Notes under the pieces: model-generated
What the model saw: the letters and a program-made list of their open reading frames with translations, nothing else
Told to the model about the DNA's origin: nothing
Databases searched by the model: none
Origin: Thermoplasmatota archaeon
GTDB taxonomy: Archaea > Thermoplasmatota > Thermoplasmata > Thermoplasmatales > GCA-001856825
NCBI GenBank assembly: GCA_023381415.1
Contig: JAMCUN010000026.1
Coordinates: 54,564 to 118,563 of the forward strand
Direction of reading: 5' to 3'
Length of the DNA: 64,000 nucleotides
Program-made: the position numbers and the translations under genes
Part shown: positions 51,872-60,944 of the stretch, one piece after another
How the letters are laid out: every line of letters begins with the position of its first letter
Position numbering within the stretch: the stretch's first letter is position 1

Positions 51872-53246
51872 CCTTGAACCTCCTAAGGAATTCTCCCCTC
51901 TCCTTGAGGGCACCCATTGCTGAGACTGCCCTAGAAACAGAAGGGAATGTGGCTATCCCTTTGCTCGTGAGCTCCCTTATTGCTCTCCTTGAATACCCTC
52001 CCCCTATGACCCCAACAACGATAGGGGTTCTGTCGGCCCTGTTATATTCATCCAGGAATTCTATTATGTGTTCAGTTACCCCGAATGTCTGAAACAACAC
52101 AAAGGCGAGAATCGAATCAAATTCTCCTGAGTTGTCCAGCTCGTTTATAACACCCTCGTACTGGGCATCCGTCGCCTCCGCAGTCATATCTATTGGGTTG
52201 GCAGGCGACCCTATCTTTGATATCTTCAGCCTCAGCCTCGATGCAAGATTGCTAGATGTTCTGCTCACCTTGAAGCCATTGTTCTCAAGGACATCTGTTG
52301 CCACAACCCCAACTCCTCCCGCGGACGACACGACCGCTACTCTGTTGCCATTGATCGGCTTTGAGAAAGATATTGCAGAAGCGAAATCGATGAGCTCTAC
52401 CTCGTTCTGCGCCATGATTATCCCGTTCTGTCTGAATATCCCGTTAAGCGAAAAACTTGTGCGCAACAGTGAACCTGTATGAAGTGAAGTCGCTCTGCTT
52501 CCTGACTCTGTCTGCCCTCCCTTAAGCACTACTATCCCCTTTTTCCTTGATATTCTCCTGCACTCATTCAGGAAGTTGTCAATCTCCTCGATCTTCTCCA
52601 GGTACAGGGCAATGGATTTCGTTCTTTCGTCCCCGCCTAGTGTTGATACCATGTCAGTCTCATCAACATCTATTTCGTTCCCCAGAGATATAAAAGAAGA
52701 GAATCCTATACCCAAATCTGAGAATTCGTCCATGGCCAGCAACCCTAAAGCACCACTCTGTGATATGAAACCTATCGGACCATCTGAGGGGAAGCTGCTC
52801 TTGTTCTCCGTTGTTAGGGCTGTATTCAGCCCTGTCCTCGGAATAATAACTCCTACGCAATTAGGACCTATAATCCTCATTCCTGCAACTGAGGCCGTTT
52901 TCAACATTTCCTGTTCAATTCTTCTCCCTTCATCACCCTGTTCTCCGAATCCACCGGCAACGGGGATGCAGACCTTGCAGCCTCTTTTCGCAAGAGAAGA
53001 TACGGCTTCGACAGCCTTTGAAGAAGGTAGAGAAATTACTCCTAGATCAATAGAGTGAGGAAGTGATTCCACGTCTCTATAACACTTTAACCCGTCGATC
53101 TCTGTGGCAGAAGGATTAACAAGGAAAATCTCGCCTTTGAAGTTCTTCCTGAGATTCTTCAGAATGACATTTCCGACCTTCCCCTCTTCTCTAGAGGCAC
53201 CTACCAGGCATACAGATTTTACAGAAAATATGTCGTCTAAGTTCAT
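51849..53246 (-). CDS. Acyl-CoA synthetase (ADP-forming), alpha subunit
   Basis: The alpha subunit carries the CoA-binding Rossmann domain and the succinyl-CoA-ligase-like domains. VCLVGASREEGKVGNVI opens the protein, with IGPNCVGVI, GFISQSGALGLL and the catalytic phosphohistidine in TSLHTGSLLR. Length 465. Encoded upstream of and overlapping the beta subunit, so the two are co-translated. Together they convert acyl-CoA, ADP and phosphate into acid, ATP and CoA during peptide fermentation. Confidence 0.93.
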   Translation of the reverse strand: MNLDDIFSVKSVCLVGASREEGKVGNVILKNLRKNFKGEIFLVNPSATEIDGLKCYRDVESLPHSIDLGVISLPSSKAVEAVSSLAKRGCKVCIPVAGGFGEQGDEGRRIEQEMLKTASVAGMRIIGPNCVGVIIPRTGLNTALTTENKSSFPSDGPIGFISQSGALGLLAMDEFSDLGIGFSSFISLGNEIDVDETDMVSTLGGDERTKSIALYLEKIEEIDNFLNECRRISRKKGIVVLKGGQTESGSRATSLHTGSLLRTSFSLNGIFRQNGIIMAQNEVELIDFASAISFSKPINGNRVAVVSSAGGVGVVATDVLENNGFKVSRTSSNLASRLRLKISKIGSPANPIDMTAEATDAQYEGVINELDNSGEFDSILAFVLFQTFGVTEHIIEFLDEYNRADRTPIVVGVIGGGYSRRAIRELTSKGIATFPSVSRAVSAMGALKERGEFLRRFKDGSDSRA

Positions 53247-53527
53247 ATCTTAGACATCAACTTCTTTCTCTCTTTAGCATTATACCCCGTAACTTCCTCA
53301 AGGAATCGGTTGTATATCTTCACAACCTCTTCCTGGTCCTTTCCCGGAGACGTTTTCGTTTCCACGGAAATCTCCTTCTTTCCTGAAACTTCTGCCACGA
53401 CCTCCAAAGACTCAGAATAGGAAGATACAAATCTTCTGCCGTTCCTGTTGACTCTTCCGAAGATTTCCTTCATCTTCGATTCCAACACCTGTTCGCTAAT
53501 TTCTTTCTTGCAGGGGTATTTTCTCAT
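53243..53527 (-). CDS. Conserved hypothetical protein (DUF5611-like)
   Basis: A 95-residue soluble protein; the frame continues upstream to 53596 but the better start is ATG 53527 (MRKYPCKKEI), which sits about 25 nt from an AT-rich TATA-like element. The regular strand-helix pattern (GRRFVSSYSESLEVVAEV, EISVETKTSPG, then a helical EEVVKIYNRFLEEVTG) resembles the archaeal DUF5611 family, which is a tentative match. It overlaps the alpha subunit by 4 nt and is divergent from the thermosome gene. Function unknown. Confidence 0.65.
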   Translation of the reverse strand: MRKYPCKKEISEQVLESKMKEIFGRVNRNGRRFVSSYSESLEVVAEVSGKKEISVETKTSPGKDQEEVVKIYNRFLEEVTGYNAKERKKLMSKI

Positions 53528-53598
53528 CCATGTGGAATAATTTGCAATATTAAATCGTAATGCAATCAATTGCTTAATCCCAACCTTATTTTGCAATA

Positions 53599-53606
53599 TT
53601 TATATA
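53599..53606 (+). promoter_or_regulatory. TATA box of thermosome gene
   Basis: The element tttatata lies about 38 nt before the ATG at 53641. With a start about 25 nt downstream, a short leader remains that contains the AGGGTGA Shine-Dalgarno site at 53627-53633. Confidence 0.65.
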
Positions 53607-53640
53607 GAAGAACGAATTACCGTTTTAGGGTGAAAATTGG

Positions 53641-55299
53641 ATGCTATCAGGACAAATCCCTATCCTTGTTTTGAAAGAAGGTTCGACAAGAGAGACTGGA
53701 AAAGATGCTCAGAGAAATAATATTGAGGCTGCAAAGGCCATTGCTGATACAGTTAAATCGGCCCTTGGACCTAAAGGCATGGACAAGATGCTTGTCGATT
53801 CACTGGGGGATATTACAATATCGAATGATGGAGCAACCATCATGAAGCAGATGGATGTTGACCATCCGACAGCCAAAATGATTATAGAAATAGCAAAGGG
53901 ACAAGACCAAGAGGTTGGGGACGGAACTACCACTGCAGTAGTTATAGCTGGAGAGTTATTGAAACAAGCTGAACTCCTTCTCGACCAGAACGTTCATCCA
54001 ACAGTTATCGCGAATGGCTACAAACTTGCTTCAAACAAGACAAGCGAAATTCTATCCAGCATTTCCGAGAAGAAGGTAAATGACGAGGTTCTTAAGAATA
54101 TAGCCATGACGGCAATGACGGGAAAGAACGTAGGAGGCGTCACTGAATTCCTTGCCAAGATGGCGATGAAGGCAGTAAAGAGCATAGTAGAGGAGAGAGA
54201 CGGAAGGAAGATCGTGGACGTTGATAATATTCTCATACAGAAGAAATTCGGAGGGGGGATCACGGACTCCGAACTCATAGAAGGAGTAGTTATAGACAAG
54301 GAAAAGGTGCATCCTAGGATGCCTAACGAAGTAAAGAATTCTAAGATAGCACTGATAGACTCTGGACTGGAGATAAAGAAGACGGAGATAGATGCAAAGG
54401 TCCAGATTACAGATCCAACAAAGATACAGGCATTCCTTGACCAGGAAGAGGAGACGCTGAAGGCAATGGTGGAGAAGGTCAAGAAATCAGGAGCGAATGT
54501 GCTGATGAGCCAGAAAGGAATTGACGACCTTGCACAGCACTTCCTGGCAAAGGAAGGAATATATGCAGTAAGGAGAGTCAAAAAGAGCGACATGGAAAAA
54601 ATTGCAAAGGCAACTGGTGCAAAAATTGTAACTAACCTTGACGACCTGACGTCCAAGGACCTTGGGAATGCTGAGAAAACTGAAGAGAGGAAAATAGGTG
54701 ACGATAGACTTACTTTCATAACCGGATGCAAGTACCCGAAGGCAGTTTCAATACTGATAAGGGGTGGGACTCAGCATACTATAGATGAAGTGGAAAGGGC
54801 CCTGCACGATGCGCTTAAGGTTGTTGGAGTTGCGATTGAGGATCAGTCCTTTGTTACTGGAGGAGGAGCCATAGAGGCGGAACTCGCATACCAGCTTAAG
54901 AAATACGCTCCTACGGTTGGAGGTAGGGAACAGCTTGCAATTGAAACATTCGCGAACGCACTGGAGATTGTACCCAGAACTCTTGCTGAGAACGCAGGGA
55001 TGGACCCGATTGATTCACTGCTTAAGCTAAGATCCGAACATCAGACTGGAAACAAGAATGCTGGCATAGATGCAATGGAGGGCGTCGTCGCTGATCTATT
55101 CAAGAAGAATGTGGTTGAGCCAGTTAGAGTGAAATCGCACGCGATAGAAAGCGCTACGGAAGTTGCTACTATGATACTGAGGATTGATGACGTAATTTCT
55201 TCCAAGAAGTCAAAGAGCGAGGGCCCGCCCGGAGGAGGAATGCCTCCAGGCGGAGGTATGGGCGGCATGGAAGGAATGGGCGGAATGCCTCCTATGTAA
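53641..55299 (+). CDS. Thermosome (group II chaperonin) subunit
   Basis: A 552-residue chaperonin subunit. [17 protein letters not shown] (ATP site), [18 protein letters not shown], and [13 protein letters not shown] are family-diagnostic, and the C-terminus is the glycine/methionine-rich [13 protein letters not shown] tail that projects into the cavity. One subunit gene is seen; a second is not in the window. It has a clear promoter and Shine-Dalgarno site and heads the trxB-hutI-pgk-pfdA-ftsY cluster, although a promoter for trxB could also exist inside it. Confidence 0.97.
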   Translation: MLSGQIPILVLKEGSTRETGKDAQRNNIEAAKAIADTVKSALGPKGMDKMLVDSLGDITISNDGATIMKQMDVDHPTAKMIIEIAKGQDQEVGDGTTTAVVIAGELLKQAELLLDQNVHPTVIANGYKLASNKTSEILSSISEKKVNDEVLKNIAMTAMTGKNVGGVTEFLAKMAMKAVKSIVEERDGRKIVDVDNILIQKKFGGGITDSELIEGVVIDKEKVHPRMPNEVKNSKIALIDSGLEIKKTEIDAKVQITDPTKIQAFLDQEEETLKAMVEKVKKSGANVLMSQKGIDDLAQHFLAKEGIYAVRRVKKSDMEKIAKATGAKIVTNLDDLTSKDLGNAEKTEERKIGDDRLTFITGCKYPKAVSILIRGGTQHTIDEVERALHDALKVVGVAIEDQSFVTGGGAIEAELAYQLKKYAPTVGGREQLAIETFANALEIVPRTLAENAGMDPIDSLLKLRSEHQTGNKNAGIDAMEGVVADLFKKNVVEPVRVKSHAIESATEVATMILRIDDVISSKKSKSEGPPGGGMPPGGGMGGMEGMGGMPPM

Positions 55300-55300
55300 G

Positions 55301-56263
55301 TTGGGGATTCCGTTGGAACTAATATTGGGAGAAGAGAGACAGGAGATAGAGAAGAGGGACTTCGACCTCATCATAATCGGAGCTGGTGCCGCAGGCCTTT
55401 CTGCAGCAGTATACGCAACCAGGGCCGGACTTTCGAACATAGTCATTGATGGGTCAACGGCAGGTGGGCTGACACTTGAAGCTCCTCTAGTCGAGAACTA
55501 TCTCGGATTCACGGAGATACCTGGTACCGAACTTGCAAAGCAATTCCTCGAGCACGCAAGGAACTACTCGAAGATTATAGATAACAACAAGGTACTCTCG
55601 ATAAAGAAGGAAAACGAGTATATTCTGCAGACCGAAAAGGGAGAGTTCCGTTCTAAGGCCATTCTATTCGCAACAGGGACAAAGCACAAACATCTTGGGA
55701 TCCCGGGGGAGCAAGAATACTTCGGAAAGGGTGTGAGTTACTGCAGCTCCTGCGACGGGTGGTTGTTCAAGAACAAGAAGGTTCTAGTGATAGGTGGGGG
55801 GAATTCAGGAGCGATCGCAGCAATATCGATGAAGAATGTGGTCTCAGACGTGAAGATATTCGAGTTCATGCCCAAGTACATGTGCGAAGACGCTTACGTG
55901 AAACAAATAAATTCAATGGGAATTGAATACAAGAGGAATGTCCAGGTCACCGAGATAAAAGGCGACGGGAAACTTGCCAAATCCGTGAAATTCAAGGATA
56001 GGGCAACGGGGAAGGAATCGGAAGAAGCCTTTGATGGAGTGTTCATATACGTTGGTCTTTCACCGCAATCCGAACTCGCAAAGTCCATCGGGGTGGAGAC
56101 TACGGAAAGAGGATACATAAAGGCAGACAGGAGCTGCAGAACGAATGTGGAGAGGGTGTATGCAGCAGGTGACGTTGCAGGATCGTTTGCACAGATAGTT
56201 GTTGCCGCATCGGACGGAGCTATAGCGGCAGATTCTTGTTACAGGGATTTATACCTCAAATAA
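55301..56263 (+). CDS. trxB: Thioredoxin reductase
   Basis: A 320-residue flavoprotein with FAD loop IIIGAGAAGLSAA, the redox pair C148-S-S-C151 in SYCSSCDG, and a second Rossmann segment at 161-170 (VLVIGGGNSG). The usual NADPH-phosphate motif (HRR and following Arg) is missing, as in the Thermoplasma acidophilum enzyme, which has been reported not to use NAD(P)H efficiently. The TTG at 55301 starts 1 nt after the thermosome stop. Its TAA overlaps the hutI ATG. Confidence 0.92.
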   Translation: MGIPLELILGEERQEIEKRDFDLIIIGAGAAGLSAAVYATRAGLSNIVIDGSTAGGLTLEAPLVENYLGFTEIPGTELAKQFLEHARNYSKIIDNNKVLSIKKENEYILQTEKGEFRSKAILFATGTKHKHLGIPGEQEYFGKGVSYCSSCDGWLFKNKKVLVIGGGNSGAIAAISMKNVVSDVKIFEFMPKYMCEDAYVKQINSMGIEYKRNVQVTEIKGDGKLAKSVKFKDRATGKESEEAFDGVFIYVGLSPQSELAKSIGVETTERGYIKADRSCRTNVERVYAAGDVAGSFAQIVVAASDGAIAADSCYRDLYLK

Positions 56264-57426
56264 TGCTAGTTGAGAATGTAAACATAGCATCCCCCATAAA
56301 CAGGAAATTTGTAACAGGCGTCGATCTTGAAAGGCTAGAAATACTGGAGCATCAGGATATAAGCATTTCAAACGGGAAGATTGTCAGCATCAACCCAACC
56401 TCTTATCCCAGAGAGGAGAACAGGTGGGTAATACCTGGGTTCTGCGATCCTCACACCCATCTAGTCTTTGGCGGCACTCGAGAAAAGGAGATAGACGTCA
56501 GGAAAACACTGGGTTATGGGGAGGTTCTCAGGCGGGGTGGAGGGATTTACAGCACAATCAGGTCCACTTCAGAATGCGACAAAGATACCTTATTCAATGA
56601 ATCCAGGGAAAGAATCCTGAACATGATGCACCATGGCACTGCAATAGTAGAGAGCAAGACCGGGTACGGCATAGACGCAGAAGTTGAAGAGAGGATGCTA
56701 AGCGTGATGGAAAGGATTGAGGCTGAAATGAGGATAAGGATTAAGAAAACGCTTCTGGCCCACGTAATCCCTAAAGGAAGCAGCGAGGAGAGGTATCTCA
56801 AGGATTTCAAAGATATGATTGAGGGATTCAGGAAGAGAATTGATTACGTTGATGTCTTCGTGGATGTGGGAGCGTTCTCCCCTGCATTTGCAAGGGAGGC
56901 AATTCTATTCGCCAATTCGCTAGGAATCAATGGAAGAGTCCATATAAACGAACTAGAGAACATTGGTGGAATCGGAGTATTGAAAGACCTGAAAATTGAT
57001 TCCTATGACCACATGATCGAGACTAGGAATGAGGAACTTGACTTTGTTGATGGGACGATAACAATCCTTCCTTTCACAGCCATTAATCTGAGAAAAAGCG
57101 GGCAAATATTTTCAGAGATGAAAAGGAAGGAAAAGATTCTGGCCGTTGGCTCCGACCTCTCTCCAAACACATACATCACTTCATTTCCCCTTGCAATTGC
57201 CCTTGCAAGGCAACTGTTCCCGTTCACTCTGAACGATTTTGACCTAGTGGGCACGCTAAACTCCTGTTACTCCCTGTCACTCTCTGACGTTGCGGGGTCC
57301 ATCCACCCTGGAAAGGATGCAAATCTTGTTGTGCTGAAGGATACTTATGATAAGATAGGCTACAAATTCGGTGAAAACATCGTGCAGAGAGTCATCATAA
57401 ACGGCAAGGTATTGAAGGCCGAATAG
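56263..57426 (+). CDS. hutI: Imidazolonepropionase
   Basis: HutI opens the imidazolonepropionate ring in histidine breakdown. The amidohydrolase motifs are clear: PGFCDPHTHLVFGG (metal histidines), ESKTGYGIDAE, LLAHVIPK and NTYITSFPLAIALA with the downstream SIHPGKDANLVVL. Length 387 from ATG 56263; the frame extends 27 nt further but TAATG overlap with trxB favours this start. The stretch FTLNDFDLVG near residue 325 replaces the usual motif and is nearly identical to the start of pgk. Confidence 0.94.
   Translation: MLVENVNIASPINRKFVTGVDLERLEILEHQDISISNGKIVSINPTSYPREENRWVIPGFCDPHTHLVFGGTREKEIDVRKTLGYGEVLRRGGGIYSTIRSTSECDKDTLFNESRERILNMMHHGTAIVESKTGYGIDAEVEERMLSVMERIEAEMRIRIKKTLLAHVIPKGSSEERYLKDFKDMIEGFRKRIDYVDVFVDVGAFSPAFAREAILFANSLGINGRVHINELENIGGIGVLKDLKIDSYDHMIETRNEELDFVDGTITILPFTAINLRKSGQIFSEMKRKEKILAVGSDLSPNTYITSFPLAIALARQLFPFTLNDFDLVGTLNSCYSLSLSDVAGSIHPGKDANLVVLKDTYDKIGYKFGENIVQRVIINGKVLKAE
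57223..57248 (+). repeat. 26-nt direct repeat, copy 1 (in hutI)
   Basis: Identical to 57478-57503, 255 nt downstream (85 codons), in the same frame, and translated as FTLNDFDLV in both. This copy lies within hutI and the second at the start of pgk. Confidence 0.75.
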
Positions 57427-57459
57427 GAATTGATATAAGCAACTAAAAAATCAGGTAAC

Positions 57460-58707
57460 ATGAGCCAGCTTCCCTTCTTCACTCTGAACGATTTTGACCT
57501 AGTAGGAAAGTCTGTTCTCCTGAGGGTCGACATAAATTCGCCAATAGACCCGAAAACAGGGAACATTCTTGATGATGCGAGGTTCCGTGCTCATCAGGAG
57601 ACTATTGAAGCACTGTCCAAGTCCAAAGTCATTATTCTAGCCCACCAGAGCAGGCCGGGAAAGAACGATTTCGTGAGTCTGAGGGCACATGCATCGCATC
57701 TGTCTAACTTGCTAAAGCGAAGGGTAAAGTTCGTCAGTGGTCTATTTGATGATGATACCCTAGAAGAGATCGATTCGGCAGATAGCGGTGACATACTGAT
57801 GCTTGAGAACACAAGATTCTTTTCAGAGGAAGTGGTTCTTGCGGAGGAGAAGCTGGAGGTTATGGAGAAGACGCATATTGTGAGGAACCTTTCCGGCCAC
57901 GCGGATTATTTCGTTAATGATGCGTTCGCAGCTGCACATCGCAGCAACGTCACATTGGTTGGCTTTAGCCAGATGATGCCAAACATAGCCGGCAAGCTTA
58001 TGGAAAATGAGATAGTTGGAATCGAGAGATTCTTCTCCGTCAAGGGGAAGATGAGGATCGGAATATTTGGAGGAGCAAAGGCAGACGATTCAATAAAGAT
58101 CATAGACAAGATGCTAAAGGAAGGCAAATTGGATAAAGTTCTTACTGGGGGACTGGTAGGCCATATTTTCATCATAGCCGGCGGGATGGACATGGGGAAG
58201 AAGAATGAGGATGTGATAAGGAAGGAAGTCGGCAACTACGAGAATGTACTTAAGGAAGCAGAGAAGCTGCTTCATGAATACGGCGAACAAATACTTACTC
58301 CCAAAGACTTCCTGGGCAACGAGAATGGGAAAGTCAAGCACTACAAGATTGACGATTTCAGGAAGGATATACCGGCAATGGATATTGGTGTTGATACGAT
58401 CGCGGAGTACGCATCTATCATCAAGAACTCAGACGCAATAATGCTCAACGGCCCGATGGGGGTATTTGAGCTGGAGGACTATTCTTCAGGCACGGAGGAG
58501 ATATTCTCCACAATCGCAAAATCCCCTGGGTATAAGGTGGCCGGTGGAGGACACACACTGGCAGCGCTTGAGAGGATGGGAATAGGTGAGAGCGACATAG
58601 ACCACATTTCCACCGGTGGAGGTGCCCTGATAAGCTACCTTGCAGGAGAACCTATGCCGGGGATTGATTCGTTGGCGATATCAAAGAAAAAATTTGGAGG
58701 AATGTAG
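57460..58707 (+). CDS. pgk: Phosphoglycerate kinase
   Basis: It converts 1,3-bisphosphoglycerate plus ADP to 3-phosphoglycerate plus ATP. SVLLRVDINSPIDPKTG (substrate binding), LAHQSRPG, and NGPMGVFELEDYSSGT with the hinge and nucleotide residues are typical, and the length of 415 is normal. The N-terminus contains FTLNDFDLVG, a copy of the hutI segment. The stop codon is directly followed by the pfdA ATG. With ApgM and FBP it supports glycolysis/gluconeogenesis. Confidence 0.96.
   Translation: MSQLPFFTLNDFDLVGKSVLLRVDINSPIDPKTGNILDDARFRAHQETIEALSKSKVIILAHQSRPGKNDFVSLRAHASHLSNLLKRRVKFVSGLFDDDTLEEIDSADSGDILMLENTRFFSEEVVLAEEKLEVMEKTHIVRNLSGHADYFVNDAFAAAHRSNVTLVGFSQMMPNIAGKLMENEIVGIERFFSVKGKMRIGIFGGAKADDSIKIIDKMLKEGKLDKVLTGGLVGHIFIIAGGMDMGKKNEDVIRKEVGNYENVLKEAEKLLHEYGEQILTPKDFLGNENGKVKHYKIDDFRKDIPAMDIGVDTIAEYASIIKNSDAIMLNGPMGVFELEDYSSGTEEIFSTIAKSPGYKVAGGGHTLAALERMGIGESDIDHISTGGGALISYLAGEPMPGIDSLAISKKKFGGM
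57478..57503 (+). repeat. 26-nt direct repeat, copy 2 (at start of pgk)
   Basis: Same 26-nt stretch as at 57223-57248, in pgk codons 7-15. The shared frame suggests a short duplication or gene conversion rather than a regulatory site. Confidence 0.75.
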
Positions 58708-59112
58708 ATGACTCAGGATTCGAAGATAGACCAGATAGTTTATAGCATGGAGGTTATACGGCAGCAGCTGGATGAGATTGAGGGACAGATACAATCCCTG
58801 GCAATGATACTTCAGGACTTGGCAACCAGCACAGAATTCCTGAAGAAGATGAATGGGATCCAGGGGGATTCACTAATACCGATTGGCAGGGGGCTGTATA
58901 TTGAGGGTGAAGTGAAGAACAAGGAAAGGGTAGTAGTTAGCATAGGCTCAAACGCATATAAGAAGGCCACTATAGAGGATGCCCTTGGTATCTTGGAAGA
59001 GAGGAAGAGCGACGCGGCAAAGGCTCTCGAAAGCAGCCGAAATTCCGAGAGCGAACTGCAGCAAAGGTACGCCCAACTAGAAGACTATTTGAATAGAATC
59101 TCTAGAAAGTGA
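58708..59112 (+). CDS. pfdA: Prefoldin alpha subunit
   Basis: A 134-residue coiled-coil jellyfish-type co-chaperone subunit. Long N- and C-terminal amphipathic helices (residues 5-50 and 90-133) flank the short beta hairpin region around PIGRGLYIEGEV, the arrangement of the alpha class. It delivers unfolded chains to the thermosome, encoded 3 kb upstream. Its ATG follows the pgk stop at once, and ftsY follows by 4 nt, a gene order common in archaea. Confidence 0.93.
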   Translation: MTQDSKIDQIVYSMEVIRQQLDEIEGQIQSLAMILQDLATSTEFLKKMNGIQGDSLIPIGRGLYIEGEVKNKERVVVSIGSNAYKKATIEDALGILEERKSDAAKALESSRNSESELQQRYAQLEDYLNRISRK

Positions 59113-59116
59113 ATGA

Positions 59117-60043
59117 ATGTTTGAGAAACTCAAGGAAAAGCTTGGACTTGCAAAGAAGGAAGAGCGAAGCCTACCTCAGGAAAGCTCCAGAGGAACATCC
59201 ATAAACACTGCTGTTACTTCGAAGAACTTCGACGAAATAACCTCGAACCTTAAGATATCGTTGATAGAAGCAGATGTTGCACTCCCAGTTGCAGATAAGA
59301 TTTCGAATGTGCTCCAGAAGAAGCTGGAAGACAGAACAATAAAATTGAAGGGTGACAGGGAAACAGTCTTCCGGGAAGCAGTAAGGGCAACCATAAAGGA
59401 TGTCGCATCCGTTGGTACCATAGACCTGGTTGACCTTGCAAGCAAGAAATCGCCATTTGTAGTGATGTTCGTTGGCATGAACGGCACAGGAAAGACCACG
59501 TCAATAGCAAAGCTTGCTGAGATGTTCAAGGAAAAGGGATATTACGTGGTGATAGCGGCTTCGGATACTTTCAGGGCTGGGGCAATTGAGCAGATCTCAC
59601 TCCACGGGGATAGGATCGGTGTGAAGGTTGTCAAGCACCAGGCCGGTGGTGATCCTGCGGCAGTTGCATTCGACGCTGTCAAGCACGCTTCAAAGAACGA
59701 GAGATCTGTAGTGCTGATAGACACTGCAGGCAGAATGCAGAACAACAAGAATCTTCTAGAAGAGATGAAAAAGATAAAGAGGATATCAAAGCCTGATATC
59801 ATCATCCTGACGTTGGACGCCCTCTCCGGGACAGACACTTTGAACCAGGCGAAGCTGTTCGATGAGGCAGTCGGGATAAATGGCTACATAGTCACAAAGA
59901 TTGATGCGGATGCAAAGGGAGGAGGAGTAATTTCACTACTTTCAGAGACGAAGAAACCCATCCTCTATATAGGGACGGGGCAGTCTTATTCCGACTTTAT
60001 CCAATTCAGCTTGGACTGGTACCTTAACAGGCTGCTAAATTAA
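59117..60043 (+). CDS. ftsY: Signal recognition particle receptor FtsY
   Basis: The SRP-type GTPase receptor that guides ribosome-SRP complexes to the membrane. An acidic and helical N-terminal domain precedes the G domain: GMNGTGKTTS (G1), ASDTFRAGA (insertion box), VLIDTAGRM (G3) and TKIDADAKGG (G4). Length 308, without a long acidic A-domain. It ends the thermosome-to-ftsY cluster; its stop overlaps the XRE regulator stop by 4 nt (ttaa). Confidence 0.96.
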   Translation: MFEKLKEKLGLAKKEERSLPQESSRGTSINTAVTSKNFDEITSNLKISLIEADVALPVADKISNVLQKKLEDRTIKLKGDRETVFREAVRATIKDVASVGTIDLVDLASKKSPFVVMFVGMNGTGKTTSIAKLAEMFKEKGYYVVIAASDTFRAGAIEQISLHGDRIGVKVVKHQAGGDPAAVAFDAVKHASKNERSVVLIDTAGRMQNNKNLLEEMKKIKRISKPDIIILTLDALSGTDTLNQAKLFDEAVGINGYIVTKIDADAKGGGVISLLSETKKPILYIGTGQSYSDFIQFSLDWYLNRLLN

Positions 60044-60738
60044 ATTGACTTCAGCCTTTCCTTTATTTCCTCTGGAGAAAGATCAGTGGTGATAAGGGGT
60101 ATCCCTTCTATTTCTGCCAGTCTTATCGCGAGAGGATCTATCCTCTTGGGCTTTATGTAAACTACAACTGCTGGCTTGATAGGGTGAACCCTCACGGCTA
60201 TCATCGGTGATCTGCCGAACTCAACGTTCGTAAAGAATAATGCTCTTTCCGAAGTCCATCCATAAACCCTGAAATAGTCAAAAGAGGTCAGCTTCAGGAT
60301 AGCATGAAGGGAGTCAAGGACAGTGTAGCCTCTTATGCTCCTCTTTATGTTGAGCCCACTCACCTCCTTCCCTTCAATCATCCTGATGAATTTTTGCAGG
60401 TCAACGTCGTAGAAAAATTCCTTTATGTCTAGAATAACGTCCTTCTCCGTCCCAAGAGAATATTTCAATAGGACTGGGCTCCCCCTCTCTCCGTCTATTT
60501 CAACAAGGGAACTCACAAGGCTTTTCAGGAACTGGGCTCCGGGTGATTTCCTTCTACCGGTTTCGTAATCGCTTATCACCGACGTATTTATCTTCATCCT
60601 ATCTGAGAGTTCTTTCTGGGTGACGTTAAATTCCTCCCTCCACTTCTTTATGGTTTTGCCCGGATCGTTGGACATGACTATTTCTCCTGACACGTTGAAA
60701 ATCAGGGCATCGGAGGAAGGAAATTTGTTACTCTTCAC
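60040..60738 (-). CDS. XRE-type helix-turn-helix regulator (COG1709-like)
   Basis: A 232-residue protein: an N-terminal lambda-repressor-like HTH (about 30-85; KKWREEFNVTQKELSDRMKINTSVISDYE) and a C-terminal ligand-type domain with YGWTSERALFFTNVEFGRSP and IEGIPLITTDLS. The layout matches the conserved archaeal COG1709 transcription regulators of unknown target. The start is ATG 60738; another ATG at residue 22 is possible. Convergent with ftsY. Confidence 0.82.
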   Translation of the reverse strand: MKSNKFPSSDALIFNVSGEIVMSNDPGKTIKKWREEFNVTQKELSDRMKINTSVISDYETGRRKSPGAQFLKSLVSSLVEIDGERGSPVLLKYSLGTEKDVILDIKEFFYDVDLQKFIRMIEGKEVSGLNIKRSIRGYTVLDSLHAILKLTSFDYFRVYGWTSERALFFTNVEFGRSPMIAVRVHPIKPAVVVYIKPKRIDPLAIRLAEIEGIPLITTDLSPEEIKERLKSI

Positions 60739-60786
60739 TCAAAGAGATTGAGTAAACGTTTTTAAAGCCTTTGAAATCTCACCGAA

Positions 60787-60859
60787 GGGCTTGTGGGGTA
60801 GCCTGGTATCCTTTCGGCTTCGGGAGTCGAAGACTCCGGTCCAAATCCGGACAAGCCCA
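60787..60859 (+). tRNA. tRNA-Pro (CGG)
   Basis: Acceptor gggcttg/caagccc, D-arm gggtagcctggtatcc, anticodon stem tcggc/gtcga around ttcggga (anticodon CGG, U33 and G37 as usual), T-arm tccgg-tccaaat-ccgga and discriminator A. 73 nt, no intron, no encoded CCA. A TATA-like tttttaaa about 25 nt upstream probably serves as promoter. Confidence 0.94.
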
Positions 60860-60944
60860 TAAAAATAAGAGATTGATACTCTACAGTCCCATTACTACTT
60901 TTCTTTTAAATAATAGTAAATAATCATAAAAGCAGATAAAATTG

